Shown one piece after another: positions 18,479 to 27,274 of a stretch of 64,000 nucleotides of DNA; the first letter of the stretch is position 1, and each line of letters starts with the position of its first letter. The position numbers and the translations under genes were made by a program. The DNA is from Alicyclobacillus sp. SP_1 (GTDB lineage: Bacteria; Bacillota; Bacilli; Alicyclobacillales; Alicyclobacillaceae): the NCBI RefSeq assembly GCF_024706985.1, contig NZ_JAMCCX010000009.1, forward strand, positions 29,084 through 93,083, written 5' to 3'. Below the pieces are notes generated by a model that worked only from the letters and a program-made list of their open reading frames with translations, was not told where the DNA came from and ran no database searches.

Positions 18479-20542
18479 ATGAAAAGTCGGCAAGCCAAAC
18501 GCGTCTTATCCACTGCAGTCTCTGTCGCAACGTTATGCATGATGTCCAGTCCAGTCACTGCCATGGCTGCTACGAACAATGTCTCTATCGCAACCGCATT
18601 GTCTGCACTCCCGTCGACAGCGGTCCTTCTCGGGGCTACTAGTCCAACTCAAAAAATGGTCGTCTCTCTTGTCCTCAAGCCACAAGCAGGTTTGACGAGC
18701 GCAGCCAATCAAATGATGAACACACCCATCGAGAATCGTCCGAAGTTAACTCCGACAGAATTCGCATCGATGTATGGCAATCCGCAGGCTTCGTCCATTG
18801 CTGATTATTTTTCTAGCGCAGGCCTTCAAGCGCAGGTTCAACCGGGAAATCTGATGGTCAATTTAACGGGCACTGCAAGTCAAATAGAAAAGGTGTTTGG
18901 CATTCAATTTGACAACGTGAGCGCCACATTGCCGGAATTTGGACTGCAAAAATTTTATAGAGCGACGGGAACGCCTACTCTCCCAGCGTCGATTGCTTCA
19001 CAGGTGCAGTTGGTCGTTGGGTTGAGCAATCAGCCAACACTGAAGCCTATGTTGACGCGGGCGACAGGAAAAGGCGTGGGAGACTCAGCCACTCAGTACC
19101 CAGATGAGGGAGGAACGCCGCTCGATTACTTGCCCGCAGACATTCACGCCGCTTATGATGTCAATTCTGTATATCAGGATGGATATCTAGGGCAAGGTGA
19201 GACGATTGGCATCATGACCTTGGCAAATTTCAATCCTGCAAATACTGAAACCTTTTGGCAAGATACAGATCTACCGGCAACCCCCACTCTCCACCTGTTT
19301 GACGTAGACTGGGCTGGCAACAATCCGAACACCTCCGGACAAACAGAGTCCACTCTCGATAGTTCCGAATCAGGGGCTATGGCACCCGGTGCAACCATTG
19401 ATGAGTACATCGGCTACACGGCAGGATATGCGAGTATGTTGCAGACATTTCAAGAGATAGTCAGCAATGATACTGCAGACGTCATCTCGTCTTCGTGGGG
19501 AGCTCCGGAAGATGAAGTTCCGACAGACTACATGAATGCACTGAATGACGTTTTCAAACAAGCTGTCATGCAAGGGCAGACCATCCTCCAGGCGTCCGGC
19601 GATACAGGAGCTTACAGTGACCCGAACTCCAGTGCTCCCGTGGCTCTCTTTCCAGCCACCAGTCCTTATGTGACAGCGGCAGGAGGGACAACGTTGGTGT
19701 TGGCGGACGACAGTAGAGTCAGTGAGACGGCTTGGAGCTATCTCCCGGTCGCTGGTTCGGACACCGGAGGTTCCGGAGGTGGGTATAGTAGCTTCTTCAA
19801 GGAACCGAGTTGGCAATTGAATGCGGGAATCCCTGACGCACCAAGAATGCGTGGGGTACCAGACGTCGCACTCAACGCCAACCCGGAAACTGGGTATCAA
19901 ATTTACGATGATGGAGAATGGGAGAATGGATACGGGGGAACATCCTTCGCGGCACCGCAGTGGGCAGGATTTACCGCATTGATGGACCAAGCGCTCGGCA
20001 AACGTCTCGGCAACATGAATGAGATGGTCTACTCTCTGGCGCTAACGCCAGCCTATGCAAATTCCTTCTACGACATCACGGAAGGCACGAATGGAGCGTA
20101 TAGTGCGGGTACTGGTTGGAGCGCAGTGACAGGCTGGGGCACACCCGATGTTTCTGGGTTGATTGCGGCCATCCAGGGCCCGACGCCGATTTACGAAAGT
20201 ATCAGCAGCGCAGCATCCAGTGTTGATACTGGTCAATCGACGACGGTCACCGTTACCGTTACGGATGCGCGTGGCCAAGGTGTGGCCGGGCAGCCCATTT
20301 CGCTGACTTCAGACAGTACGACCGCGGATATTTCAAATGGCGGTTACGGGACGACGAATGCAGAAGGTCAGGCCACGTTTACCGTATCGGATAGCAGCGC
20401 GCAGGCCGTAGAATTCACGGGGACAGATGAAAATAGTTATGGCAATGTGGATCCGCAGAACGTCACTGTAGACTTTGTCCAGAATTCGTCTGGCCCGGCA
20501 CCAGCAGCCGGGGGTCCGGCTCCTGCGCCAGCCACACCCTGA
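18479..20542 (+). CDS. Secreted S53 serine-carboxyl peptidase (sedolisin/kumamolisin type) with C-terminal Ig-like domain
   Basis: A 687-aa preproprotein. A signal peptide (1 to ~31, ending AMA-AT) is followed by an activation prodomain (~55-200) and the subtilisin-fold catalytic domain. Catalytic residues: E290 and D294 in TESTLD, oxyanion D375 in QASGDTGAY, and S489 in YGGTSFAAPQWAG. The calcium site is YDITEGTNGAYSAGTGWSAV. Residues ~571-665 look like a Big_1-type Ig domain (TGQSTTVTVTVTDARGQGVAGQPISL) with a Pro/Ala tail. Such enzymes work at acid pH outside the cell. ATG with AAGGGAG upstream. Confidence 0.92.
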   Translation: MKSRQAKRVLSTAVSVATLCMMSSPVTAMAATNNVSIATALSALPSTAVLLGATSPTQKMVVSLVLKPQAGLTSAANQMMNTPIENRPKLTPTEFASMYGNPQASSIADYFSSAGLQAQVQPGNLMVNLTGTASQIEKVFGIQFDNVSATLPEFGLQKFYRATGTPTLPASIASQVQLVVGLSNQPTLKPMLTRATGKGVGDSATQYPDEGGTPLDYLPADIHAAYDVNSVYQDGYLGQGETIGIMTLANFNPANTETFWQDTDLPATPTLHLFDVDWAGNNPNTSGQTESTLDSSESGAMAPGATIDEYIGYTAGYASMLQTFQEIVSNDTADVISSSWGAPEDEVPTDYMNALNDVFKQAVMQGQTILQASGDTGAYSDPNSSAPVALFPATSPYVTAAGGTTLVLADDSRVSETAWSYLPVAGSDTGGSGGGYSSFFKEPSWQLNAGIPDAPRMRGVPDVALNANPETGYQIYDDGEWENGYGGTSFAAPQWAGFTALMDQALGKRLGNMNEMVYSLALTPAYANSFYDITEGTNGAYSAGTGWSAVTGWGTPDVSGLIAAIQGPTPIYESISSAASSVDTGQSTTVTVTVTDARGQGVAGQPISLTSDSTTADISNGGYGTTNAEGQATFTVSDSSAQAVEFTGTDENSYGNVDPQNVTVDFVQNSSGPAPAAGGPAPAPATP

Positions 20543-20590
20543 GTGCAACGTATTCTATCTTTGAGATGCAGAGAGCGCGTGGATTGACAA

Positions 20591-20634
20591 AGAGCCCATC
20601 AGCCCGAATGTTTCGGGGCTGATGGGCTCTTGTC
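20591..20634. terminator. Bidirectional terminator between sedolisin gene and dehydrogenase gene
   Basis: A 15-bp stem AGAGCCCATCAGCCC/GGGCTGATGGGCTCT with a short loop lies between convergent genes. T-rich stretches follow on both strands (CTTGTCTCT on plus, CTCTTTGTC on minus). Confidence 0.8.
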
Positions 20635-20648
20635 TCTGTATACGGCAC

Positions 20649-21737
20649 TCAGACGCTCTCGCCGAGTGTGCTCCACACTTCCAATTTTGTGCGTACGCGG
20701 CGTATGACTTCATCCGTGAATTCACTTGTGGTGGCTCCGCCTCCACCGAGATCGGACGTTCGGCAACCGCCCATGACGGTCTCCAAAGTGCTTTCGTATA
20801 TGGCACGGGATGCGGATTGATAGTTCTTGTCGTTGATGTACGCGAGCAGGGACGCGCCGGCCAGAATCATCGCCATGGGATTGGCGACGTTTTTTCCAAA
20901 AAGGCTGGGGGCAGTACCATGGGGTGCTTCCGCCATGACCACTTTCGGACGCCAATTCTCGTCGAGCGACAAAAGAATGGACTCGGCGCCAGCAATCGAC
21001 CCAAACATCTGCAGGACTAAATCGCTCAAGCAGTCGCCGTCGCGATTGAGGGCAGGAATGACCAGGGGCTCTCCTGCTTTGACAAGCAATAGTGCATATG
21101 TGGCATCAATTAACTGCGGTTCGTACGGAACATCTGGATATCTCGCGGCGGCGGCATCCAATTCTTCTTTCAGCATTCCCTCATAGATGGGCGATACGGT
21201 GAACTTGGGTCCGCCGAACACTTTCGAGTGCAATCGCTTGGCGTGCAAAAATGCGTATTCAGCGACTCCATGGCAGACGTGACGAGAGATTTTCTCGGTC
21301 CGGTAGGCCACTTCGTCCTCCTCTTTTGATTCGCGCCACTCCTTCGCGCCGTACGCATCGTCGACCGCCATGCGGACGACGGAGATGGGGGAGTAAACGC
21401 CGACTGGCGGCGCGACACTTGGGATGCGCCGCCCGGTACGGACAATCACCGTGCCGTTGATTTCTTTTCTCAAGATGGCATTTGGGCTGCCTACGTCGCC
21501 TTTCGTTTCGGGCGTGATGGTGGCTGCCTTGAGGCCCAGTCCAGTCTGCCGCATGGCCGCTGCTGCTTCATGGACAATCTCGTTTTTTGTCTCGCGCCGC
21601 TTGTCGAGACTAAGGTCGTATCGCTCAAACTCCATATCCAGTCCGATGACAGACGGGTCGAGCACGCGCAACGCTTGCTCGAGCAACTCTTGACCAGTTT
21701 GGTCGCCTTCCATGACAACAATGCGTGGTTTTGCCAT
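20649..21737 (-). CDS. Isocitrate/isopropylmalate dehydrogenase family protein
   Basis: A 362-aa beta-decarboxylating dehydrogenase. It has the substrate loop GSPNAILRKE with Ser and Asn spaced as in isocitrate dehydrogenases, R-rich contacts (VRTGRRIP), the SRHVCHGVAEYAF segment, the metal Asp region NRDGDCLSDL and the coenzyme loop HGTAP followed by Ser-Leu. Those two positions are Lys-Tyr in NADP enzymes and Asp-Ile in NAD enzymes, so coenzyme choice is unclear. At 362 aa it is short, like NAD-IDH/IPMDH types. It starts 1 nt after the IclR gene in one operon. Isocitrate is the best guess. Confidence 0.72.
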   Translation of the reverse strand: MAKPRIVVMEGDQTGQELLEQALRVLDPSVIGLDMEFERYDLSLDKRRETKNEIVHEAAAAMRQTGLGLKAATITPETKGDVGSPNAILRKEINGTVIVRTGRRIPSVAPPVGVYSPISVVRMAVDDAYGAKEWRESKEEDEVAYRTEKISRHVCHGVAEYAFLHAKRLHSKVFGGPKFTVSPIYEGMLKEELDAAAARYPDVPYEPQLIDATYALLLVKAGEPLVIPALNRDGDCLSDLVLQMFGSIAGAESILLSLDENWRPKVVMAEAPHGTAPSLFGKNVANPMAMILAGASLLAYINDKNYQSASRAIYESTLETVMGGCRTSDLGGGGATTSEFTDEVIRRVRTKLEVWSTLGESV

Positions 21738-21738
21738 G

Positions 21739-22533
21739 TTACTCCACCTCTTTCGGATTCATTTGTCGCGGATTGGCGGTGTCTTGTGACAGCCGTCGGG
21801 ACATCCAGTGTGCGGACGCCCGCAAGGTCTCAATGTGTTCTTTCATTTTGTCTTTCGTAAAGCGCGACACGGGTCCGGAAATGGACAGCGAAGCAACGCA
21901 GTCATCGTCTCCATCGAAGACAGGGACGGCAATGGAAGCCGCATCCACGTCTCGCTCTTGGCTGGAAATGCCGAACCCCTCGGTGCGGATGGTGTGCAGT
22001 TGATGGCGCAGAGTTTCCGCTTCTTCTCCTGTGAGTTTGGTTGAGCGGAAGACCTCCTCCCACTCGCCGACCGGCGAGAAAGCGAGAAGCACTTTTCCCG
22101 ATGCACCAAAATGCAATGGGTAAGACTTGCCAATAGAGACCACGCTGCGAATCGGTTCTTTGCTCTCGACCGCTTGAATGCGAAGACGCTCGGCGCCCGA
22201 CTTGATGGACAGACTCACCGTTTCGCCAGTGATATCGCGCAGGCGAGTCATCTCAGGGAGGGCGAATACAGCGAGATCGCCATGGTGATAAACGCCAGAC
22301 ACAAGTTCTAGTAATATCCAACCAAGAACGTATTTGTCGGTGCTCTCGACACGGCGAACAAATCCCTTGCTTTGCAGCGATGCCAACAGTCGGTGGGTGG
22401 TGCTCTTATGTAATCCGACTCGCTTGGCGATGGTACTCAAAGACAGTTCCGCTTGCGATTGTGTGAAACACAGCAGGATGTCAAGCGCTCGTTCAACAGC
22501 GCGAACGGTGGTGCGAGTTCCCTCTGGTTGCAT
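21739..22533 (-). CDS. IclR-family transcription regulator
   Basis: A 264-aa repressor/activator. The N-terminal winged helix is RAVERALDILLCFTQ...LSTIAKRVGLHKSTTHRLLASLQSKGFV; the C-terminal effector domain has HFGASGKVLLAF, GFGISSQERDVDAASIAVPVFD and ASLSISGPVSRF. ATG 22533 is chosen because GGGAGG lies 10 nt upstream; a longer GTG start (22560) would overlap the operator. It is followed directly by the dehydrogenase gene, which it probably controls together with itself. Confidence 0.88.
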   Translation of the reverse strand: MQPEGTRTTVRAVERALDILLCFTQSQAELSLSTIAKRVGLHKSTTHRLLASLQSKGFVRRVESTDKYVLGWILLELVSGVYHHGDLAVFALPEMTRLRDITGETVSLSIKSGAERLRIQAVESKEPIRSVVSIGKSYPLHFGASGKVLLAFSPVGEWEEVFRSTKLTGEEAETLRHQLHTIRTEGFGISSQERDVDAASIAVPVFDGDDDCVASLSISGPVSRFTKDKMKEHIETLRASAHWMSRRLSQDTANPRQMNPKEVE

Positions 22534-22553
22534 CAACTGGCATCCTCCCGTGT

Positions 22554-22580
22554 GTCCCACCCTGTGGGACCGTGTTCCAC
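22554..22580. promoter_or_regulatory. Three-half-site operator in front of the iclR gene
   Basis: Three 7-bp half-sites lie at exactly 10-bp steps with alternating direction: GTCCCAC (22554-22560), GTGGGAC (22564-22570), GTTCCAC (22574-22580). The first pair is a perfect inverted repeat with a 3-bp spacer; the second pair has one mismatch. The array sits between the minus-strand -10 box and the ribosome site, where a bound protein would block transcription. Autoregulation by IclR is inferred. Confidence 0.6.
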
Positions 22581-22585
22581 CATGA

Positions 22586-22614
22586 AGTATAACATAGGCG
22601 CTTCATCTTCTCAC
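22586..22614 (-). promoter_or_regulatory. SigA-type promoter of the iclR operon
   Basis: On the minus strand GTGAGA (22614-22609), a 17-bp spacer, and TATACT (22591-22586). It lies just upstream of the operator array. Confidence 0.55.
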
Positions 22615-22691
22615 CGATCCTCACGCCCCCTCAGGGAAGTGACCAACGTGACGCTTCTGTCATAGGGTGCCCAGAGAGTGAGGTGCCAGTA

Positions 22692-23714
22692 ATGGAAGCG
22701 GTTCTGCATGCAGTTCAGACATGGTTTGCGGCACGGAATCAAGCGTGGACGCTGCGGTCCAAAGAACGAGAGAGACTGTTTCGGTCGCTGCCCGCACAGA
22801 CATCGTCCGTGGATATGCTGCGCCGCGAGTGTGCTCGCTTAGAGCGTGGCGCAGAGCTCCACGGGCAGAGACTCGTCCGCGCGCACAGTCATGTCACCAT
22901 TGTGAGGATAGAGAGGAACAATCATCCTAAGTCTCCCGTGACTATCTATGCCCGCGAATGGATGTATTTTACGCAGATGGCCAATTCGCTGGCCCACGTT
23001 CATGGACGGGCGCTAACCCATGAAATGGTCTGGCGAAAAACAGACCATCACTGGAGATTGGTGGAGGATAAGGTGTGCGGACAAGAGGAGACCTGTGGTC
23101 TTCGTCAGCCATTGGTGCGATCCGCCATTCGTCCATACCCTCTGGTGCCTTCTTCACGAACTTCTGTGGCGCTCATGCGCCACGGGGAGTCTGAATTTGA
23201 CAGGCTTCGCGCTGTGCGCTATGCCGATTTGTGGTGGAACGAAGCCAATCCGAGTTATCCGCAATATGGCAACGACGGAGCCAACTTTGTCTCGCAGTGC
23301 CTCTACGCGGGAGGAATGCGCATGTCTGTGCTTGGGTCAGCGGACAGTGGGGGCTGGTGGTGTCAGTTTGCTCGGGGCAAGGGGGAGGGCGTAGCCCATG
23401 TGTCGAGTGATTCAGTGCCAGAACCAAGTAGTGAAGCGTGGAACCGCCCAGGTCGTCTCTATGAACACTTGACGTATCATCGGGGTGCCGTGCCACTGTC
23501 GTCGTCCAGTGATTTGTTGATTGGTGATTTGGTGTTTTATGATTGGACGGGTTCTGGGAAAGTGCAACACGTGGCGATGGTGACCGATTTTGATGCGGCG
23601 GGACGACCTCTGGTGAACGCTCATTCGCTCGACTGCCAGTATCGACTATACACCATGTCTGACTCTCTTGCGTGGAGCGACAAATGCCGCTATCGGTTTC
23701 TGCGGATTCCCTGA
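22692..23714 (+). CDS. Amidase_6-like protein with the usual cysteine replaced
   Basis: 340 aa. The C-terminal half (from ~165) is the putative amidase domain found with spore and cell-wall proteins: FDRLRAVRYADLWWNEANPSYPQYGNDGANFVSQCLYAGG, then GDLVFYDW and HVAMVTDF. In family members I know, the segment reads DCTNFVSQ; here it is D195-G196-A-N, so the expected catalytic Cys is absent. The later His (QHVAMV) is present. The N-terminal half is a polar helical region with a second alpha/beta segment. ATG after GAGGTG. No signal peptide is seen. Confidence 0.68.
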   Translation: MEAVLHAVQTWFAARNQAWTLRSKERERLFRSLPAQTSSVDMLRRECARLERGAELHGQRLVRAHSHVTIVRIERNNHPKSPVTIYAREWMYFTQMANSLAHVHGRALTHEMVWRKTDHHWRLVEDKVCGQEETCGLRQPLVRSAIRPYPLVPSSRTSVALMRHGESEFDRLRAVRYADLWWNEANPSYPQYGNDGANFVSQCLYAGGMRMSVLGSADSGGWWCQFARGKGEGVAHVSSDSVPEPSSEAWNRPGRLYEHLTYHRGAVPLSSSSDLLIGDLVFYDWTGSGKVQHVAMVTDFDAAGRPLVNAHSLDCQYRLYTMSDSLAWSDKCRYRFLRIP

Positions 23715-23771
23715 GGTCAGTGGACGCGAGTGTTAGACTATGGAGAGAATGTTCCATGTGGAGGATCTGCA

Positions 23772-24233
23772 GTGTTACAGATTGTCTTGTTTGAACCAGA
23801 AATTCCCGCGAACACGGGAAATATTGCGCGGACTTGTGCCGTGACAGGGTGCGGATTGCACCTCGTGCGACCGCTTGGTTTTCGCGTGGACGATAAGCAG
23901 TTGAAAAGGGCTGGACTGGATTACTGGCATTTGCTGAATGTCTGCTACCACGACTCATTGGAAGATTTCTTTTCCTATGCTGCGGGAGGGCGCTTTCATT
24001 TTGTAGAGACCAAAGGTAGGCATGACTACACAGAGGTGGAGTATCAGGAGTCGGACTATCTCGTCTTCGGTAAGGAGACCACAGGTCTCCCACCGGAACT
24101 GCTTGAACAGCGCGAGGATGAAGTGATTAGGATACCCATGCGAAACGAAGCGAGATCGCTCAATTTGTCCAACTCGGTGGCGATTGTCACTTATGAAGCG
24201 CTACGGCAGCAAGGGTTCCCGGGACTGCGCTGA
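23772..24233 (+). CDS. trmL: tRNA (cytidine/uridine-34-2'-O)-methyltransferase TrmL
   Basis: A 153-aa SPOUT methyltransferase acting on the wobble base of tRNA-Leu. IVLFEPEIPANTGNIARTCAVTGCGLHLVRPLGF is the family start; FGKETTGLP and IRIPMRNEARSLNLSNSVAIVTYEALRQ form the trefoil-knot SAM site. GTG 23772 is chosen because GGAGG lies 7 nt upstream and the protein then begins where family members do; the frame remains open upstream to 23730. Confidence 0.92.
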   Translation: MLQIVLFEPEIPANTGNIARTCAVTGCGLHLVRPLGFRVDDKQLKRAGLDYWHLLNVCYHDSLEDFFSYAAGGRFHFVETKGRHDYTEVEYQESDYLVFGKETTGLPPELLEQREDEVIRIPMRNEARSLNLSNSVAIVTYEALRQQGFPGLR

Positions 24234-24279
24234 GCAGACCGACAGTGTCGGCTGAATGGATGCTTTCAAGAACGCCGGG

Positions 24280-24299
24280 GCCGGCTTTGAACAGCCGGC
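24280..24299. terminator. Hairpin between convergent trmL and MFS genes
   Basis: A perfect 7-bp stem GCCGGCT/AGCCGGC with a 6-nt loop. There is no clear T-run, so termination is only likely by position. Confidence 0.35.
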
Positions 24300-24334
24300 T
24301 ATGTGGCGAACTGATGAAGAAGAGTATGTGCGTT

Positions 24335-25540
24335 TTAAGTGGCAGTCAGGCGGTCACTCTGCTTATGCACCAGCGCCAAGTTGATGAGTGCCAACACGAG
24401 GATGCCGATGGTCACGATGGCGAAGGTGGTCGGTTGGGTCAGTACGAGGGGGCCGAGAAGTGGCGGTAGTAAAGCAACGCCGACATTGGAGGCCATGCTG
24501 AAGCCAGCCGTCTGTACGCCCGCTCCCAGTGCTTCGCGGGAGGCTGCTCCCGTCGCGGCCAAGGCGAGTGCGTAGGTACCGTTGCCAAACAGACCGAGCA
24601 GGAGGAAGACGATTTTGAGGACGCCAGGGCCAGTCAACCATGCACCGGTGAGGGCGAGCGTGACCATCGCGGTGAAGATGGTCGTCAGGGCCAGCAACGT
24701 CCAGAGCCAGGCGCGCGGATGTCCGAACGTGTCGGCGAGCCAGGCGAAGAGGATGGCGCCTATGGCGGATCCTAAAAAATTCAGCGCGGTCAACAGAGAC
24801 CCGAGAGCGGCTGCGTTGGACAAGTGCTGATGACTGAGTGCGCTGACCGCAATTCCGCCGAACATGACGCTCGTGGCCGCGATGGCGAGTCCAATCCACC
24901 ACCAACGCGGGCTACCGAAAACGACTCGGCTGGTCGCTGTGGACGTGGCGTCTGGCGCGGACTGCTGCAATCGACCAGCTGTGGCAAATAGGAAAATGCC
25001 GGCGACCAAGTTGACGGCAAAGACAAAGGTCAGTGTGCCAGTCAACCCGAACACTGCGGCGAGTCGTGGGCCGAGAAACGCCCCAACGGACATGCCGAGA
25101 AACAAGAGGCCAATGGTCAGGCCGGTCACGGCACGCCAGCGCACAAGGCCTGCTTGACGAAGCACGGCGCCGACAGGTGAGATGAGAAAAGGGTAGGCGA
25201 TGGCTGCAACCGCTTGCGCTACGAAAAAGAGGGCATAGGAAGACGAGAAGATGCGCACACCGAGGCCCACGACGGACAACAAGACGGCCGTCCGCAGGAC
25301 TGGAGAAACGCCACTCTTCTTAGCCCACCATGCAGCGGGTAGGCTGAACACAATCATGGCAAAGCCGTACAGAGACACGAAGAGGAGGATGGAACTGAGT
25401 GATGATTGAAGATGATGAATGAGGTCTGGAACGAGCGGCGCGAGGACAAACCACGCCATGCCGAGCGTGAACGCAAACACGACGTATGCCACTGCTGTGC
25501 CGCGGTGGACGCTCGCTGAAGATGAAGTGACGGACGACAT
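24335..25540 (-). CDS. MFS-type transporter
   Basis: A 401-aa protein with about twelve hydrophobic helices. The loop after helix 2 (WWAKKSGVSPVLR) and the mid-protein polar loop fit the major facilitator superfamily; a second short loop, AWLADTFGHPRAW, mirrors it in the C-terminal half. Start ATG 25540 has GGGAGG 7 nt before it; upstream in-frame starts lack one. Substrate unknown. Monocistronic; a -10-like TATACT is at 25603-25598. Confidence 0.8.
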   Translation of the reverse strand: MSSVTSSSASVHRGTAVAYVVFAFTLGMAWFVLAPLVPDLIHHLQSSLSSILLFVSLYGFAMIVFSLPAAWWAKKSGVSPVLRTAVLLSVVGLGVRIFSSSYALFFVAQAVAAIAYPFLISPVGAVLRQAGLVRWRAVTGLTIGLLFLGMSVGAFLGPRLAAVFGLTGTLTFVFAVNLVAGIFLFATAGRLQQSAPDATSTATSRVVFGSPRWWWIGLAIAATSVMFGGIAVSALSHQHLSNAAALGSLLTALNFLGSAIGAILFAWLADTFGHPRAWLWTLLALTTIFTAMVTLALTGAWLTGPGVLKIVFLLLGLFGNGTYALALAATGAASREALGAGVQTAGFSMASNVGVALLPPLLGPLVLTQPTTFAIVTIGILVLALINLALVHKQSDRLTAT

Positions 25541-25680
25541 AAGCGACCCTCCCAGAGTCGAAATTTGGCTGCCCACGGGCGTGGACATCCTATCGCAAGT
25601 ATACGGATTGTCTCCCCAGTAAAGAAGAGTGACTGGTGCTTTCCCATGCACAAAATTTTCTGCAAAACTTGATGGAACGA

Positions 25681-25728
25681 CAAAACAGACCTCATCCTCC
25701 GAATCGGATTTGAGGTCTGTTTTGTTTG
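25681..25728 (-). terminator. Terminator of the pyruvate dehydrogenase operon
   Basis: A perfect 14-bp inverted repeat CAAAACAGACCTCA/TGAGGTCTGTTTTG (25681-25694 and 25711-25724), ending in T-runs on both strands. It is 135 bp past lpd and before the MFS gene on the same strand. The rest of the 318-bp gap 25541-25858 holds only a short GC hairpin near 25790 and the MFS promoter region. Confidence 0.75.
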
Positions 25729-25858
25729 GTGCAGACGTTGCGCGTAGCCACCCGTAGTTTTGAACAGCTACGCAAAGAGACAAGCGGGGGCTATCCCCGG
25801 CTTTGGCGTGGTATGGACAATGCTTGCAAGTTGGTTGAACAGACTCGGTTTGCGTCCG

Positions 25859-27271
25859 TTACTTGCTGACGACGTGAATGGCTTGGCCGAGCCCTACTTC
25901 TGCTGCTTCCATCACCATTTCTCCGAGTGTCGGGTGAGCATGGATGGTGAGAGCCAAGTCTTCCAGCGTGGCGCTCATTTCAATGGCCAAACCGAATTCA
26001 GCAATCATGTTTGATGCTTCCATTCCGACAATATGCGCTCCAACGACGACGCCGGAGTTCTTATCGGCCACCACTTTGACAAAACCAGCATCTGCGTTGA
26101 GGGAGACGGCACGGCCGTTGGCCGCAAATGGGAAACGACCCACGGCAATTTCGCCGTATTCCTTTTTCGCCTCGTCCTCGCTAAGGCCGACGGAAGCCAT
26201 TTCTGGGTCAGAGAAGACGACTGCCGGGATGCAACGATAGTCGACAATGCTTGGATGGCCGGCAATTGCTTCCGCTGCCACTTTGCCCTCGTAAGAAGCT
26301 TTGTGCGCAAGTGCAGCACCAGGGACGATGTCGCCAATCGCGTAGACATGCGGATTCGTCGTGCGTCCTTGAGAATCGACCTGAACTAAGCCTTTGTCAG
26401 TCAATTGAATCCCTGCGTCCGCAAGGCCCAATTCTTCAGTGTTTGGACGGCGCCCAACGGTGACCAGCACGTAGTCGGCACTCACACTTTGTTCCTGGCC
26501 ATCTTTATCGGTGAACGTCAACGTCACGTCTTTGTCGGTTTCTGCGACCGATTTCGCCATCGCCTTGGTGTGAATCGCCACGTCATATTTCTTCAAGTTG
26601 CGCTCCACCAGCCGGACCATCTGCTTGTCGAAAGCGGCAAGAATAGAGTCGAGTCCCTCGACGATGGTCACTTTTGTTCCGAATTTCGCGAAAGTCTGGC
26701 CGAGCTCGGTACCTATGTACCCTCCACCGACGATGACCATGCTGTCCGGGACTTTGTCCAAATTCAGGGCCTCTGTGGACGAGATGACCCGCTTCCCAAA
26801 GGGCAAAGACTTCAATTCAATCGGTCGAGACCCGGTGGCAAGAATGCAATCTTGGAACGTAAACCGCTCGCTCTCGTGTTCCATCATGATGCGAACTTCG
26901 TTCGGTTTGGTGAAAAATGCTTCTCCTGCGAGCACCTTAATCTTGTTGCCTTTCATCAGCGTTTTGACGCCGCCCGTCATTTTTTCAACGACCGACTGCT
27001 TCCACGACTGCACTTTTGCATAGTCCAACTCGGCTTTCGTCGCGATACCAGGAAACGCTGACTCTTTGGCTGCTTCATAGTGGTGTGCCGCAGAAATCAA
27101 CGCCTTTGATGGAATGCAACCGCGATTCAAGCAGACGCCACCCAGTTCGTCTTTATCCACAAGAGTGACCGATTTGCCCAACTGAGCGGCGCGAATTGCC
27201 GCCACGTAGCCGCCCGGTCCGCCTCCGATGACCAATACATCTACTTCTTCACTGAATTCGCCAACGACCAT
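25859..27271 (-). CDS. lpdA: Dihydrolipoyl dehydrogenase (E3)
   Basis: A 470-aa flavoprotein that reoxidises dihydrolipoamide with NAD+. FAD-binding GGGPGGYVAA (17-26), the redox disulfide C47/C52 in GGVCLNRGCIPSKAL, the NAD motif VGGGYIGTELGQTFAKFG, the second FAD contact YAIGDIVPG and the C-terminal HAHPTLGEMVMEA (catalytic His-Glu) are all present. Last gene of the pdh operon, starting 3 nt after pdhC, with GGAGGTG upstream. Confidence 0.95.
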   Translation of the reverse strand: MVVGEFSEEVDVLVIGGGPGGYVAAIRAAQLGKSVTLVDKDELGGVCLNRGCIPSKALISAAHHYEAAKESAFPGIATKAELDYAKVQSWKQSVVEKMTGGVKTLMKGNKIKVLAGEAFFTKPNEVRIMMEHESERFTFQDCILATGSRPIELKSLPFGKRVISSTEALNLDKVPDSMVIVGGGYIGTELGQTFAKFGTKVTIVEGLDSILAAFDKQMVRLVERNLKKYDVAIHTKAMAKSVAETDKDVTLTFTDKDGQEQSVSADYVLVTVGRRPNTEELGLADAGIQLTDKGLVQVDSQGRTTNPHVYAIGDIVPGAALAHKASYEGKVAAEAIAGHPSIVDYRCIPAVVFSDPEMASVGLSEDEAKKEYGEIAVGRFPFAANGRAVSLNADAGFVKVVADKNSGVVVGAHIVGMEASNMIAEFGLAIEMSATLEDLALTIHAHPTLGEMVMEAAEVGLGQAIHVVSK

Positions 27272-27274
27272 GGA

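Noticed and set aside
26405..27061. A 218-codon frame antisense to lpdA
   Set aside because: Shadow of a gene with complete FAD, NAD and disulfide motifs.
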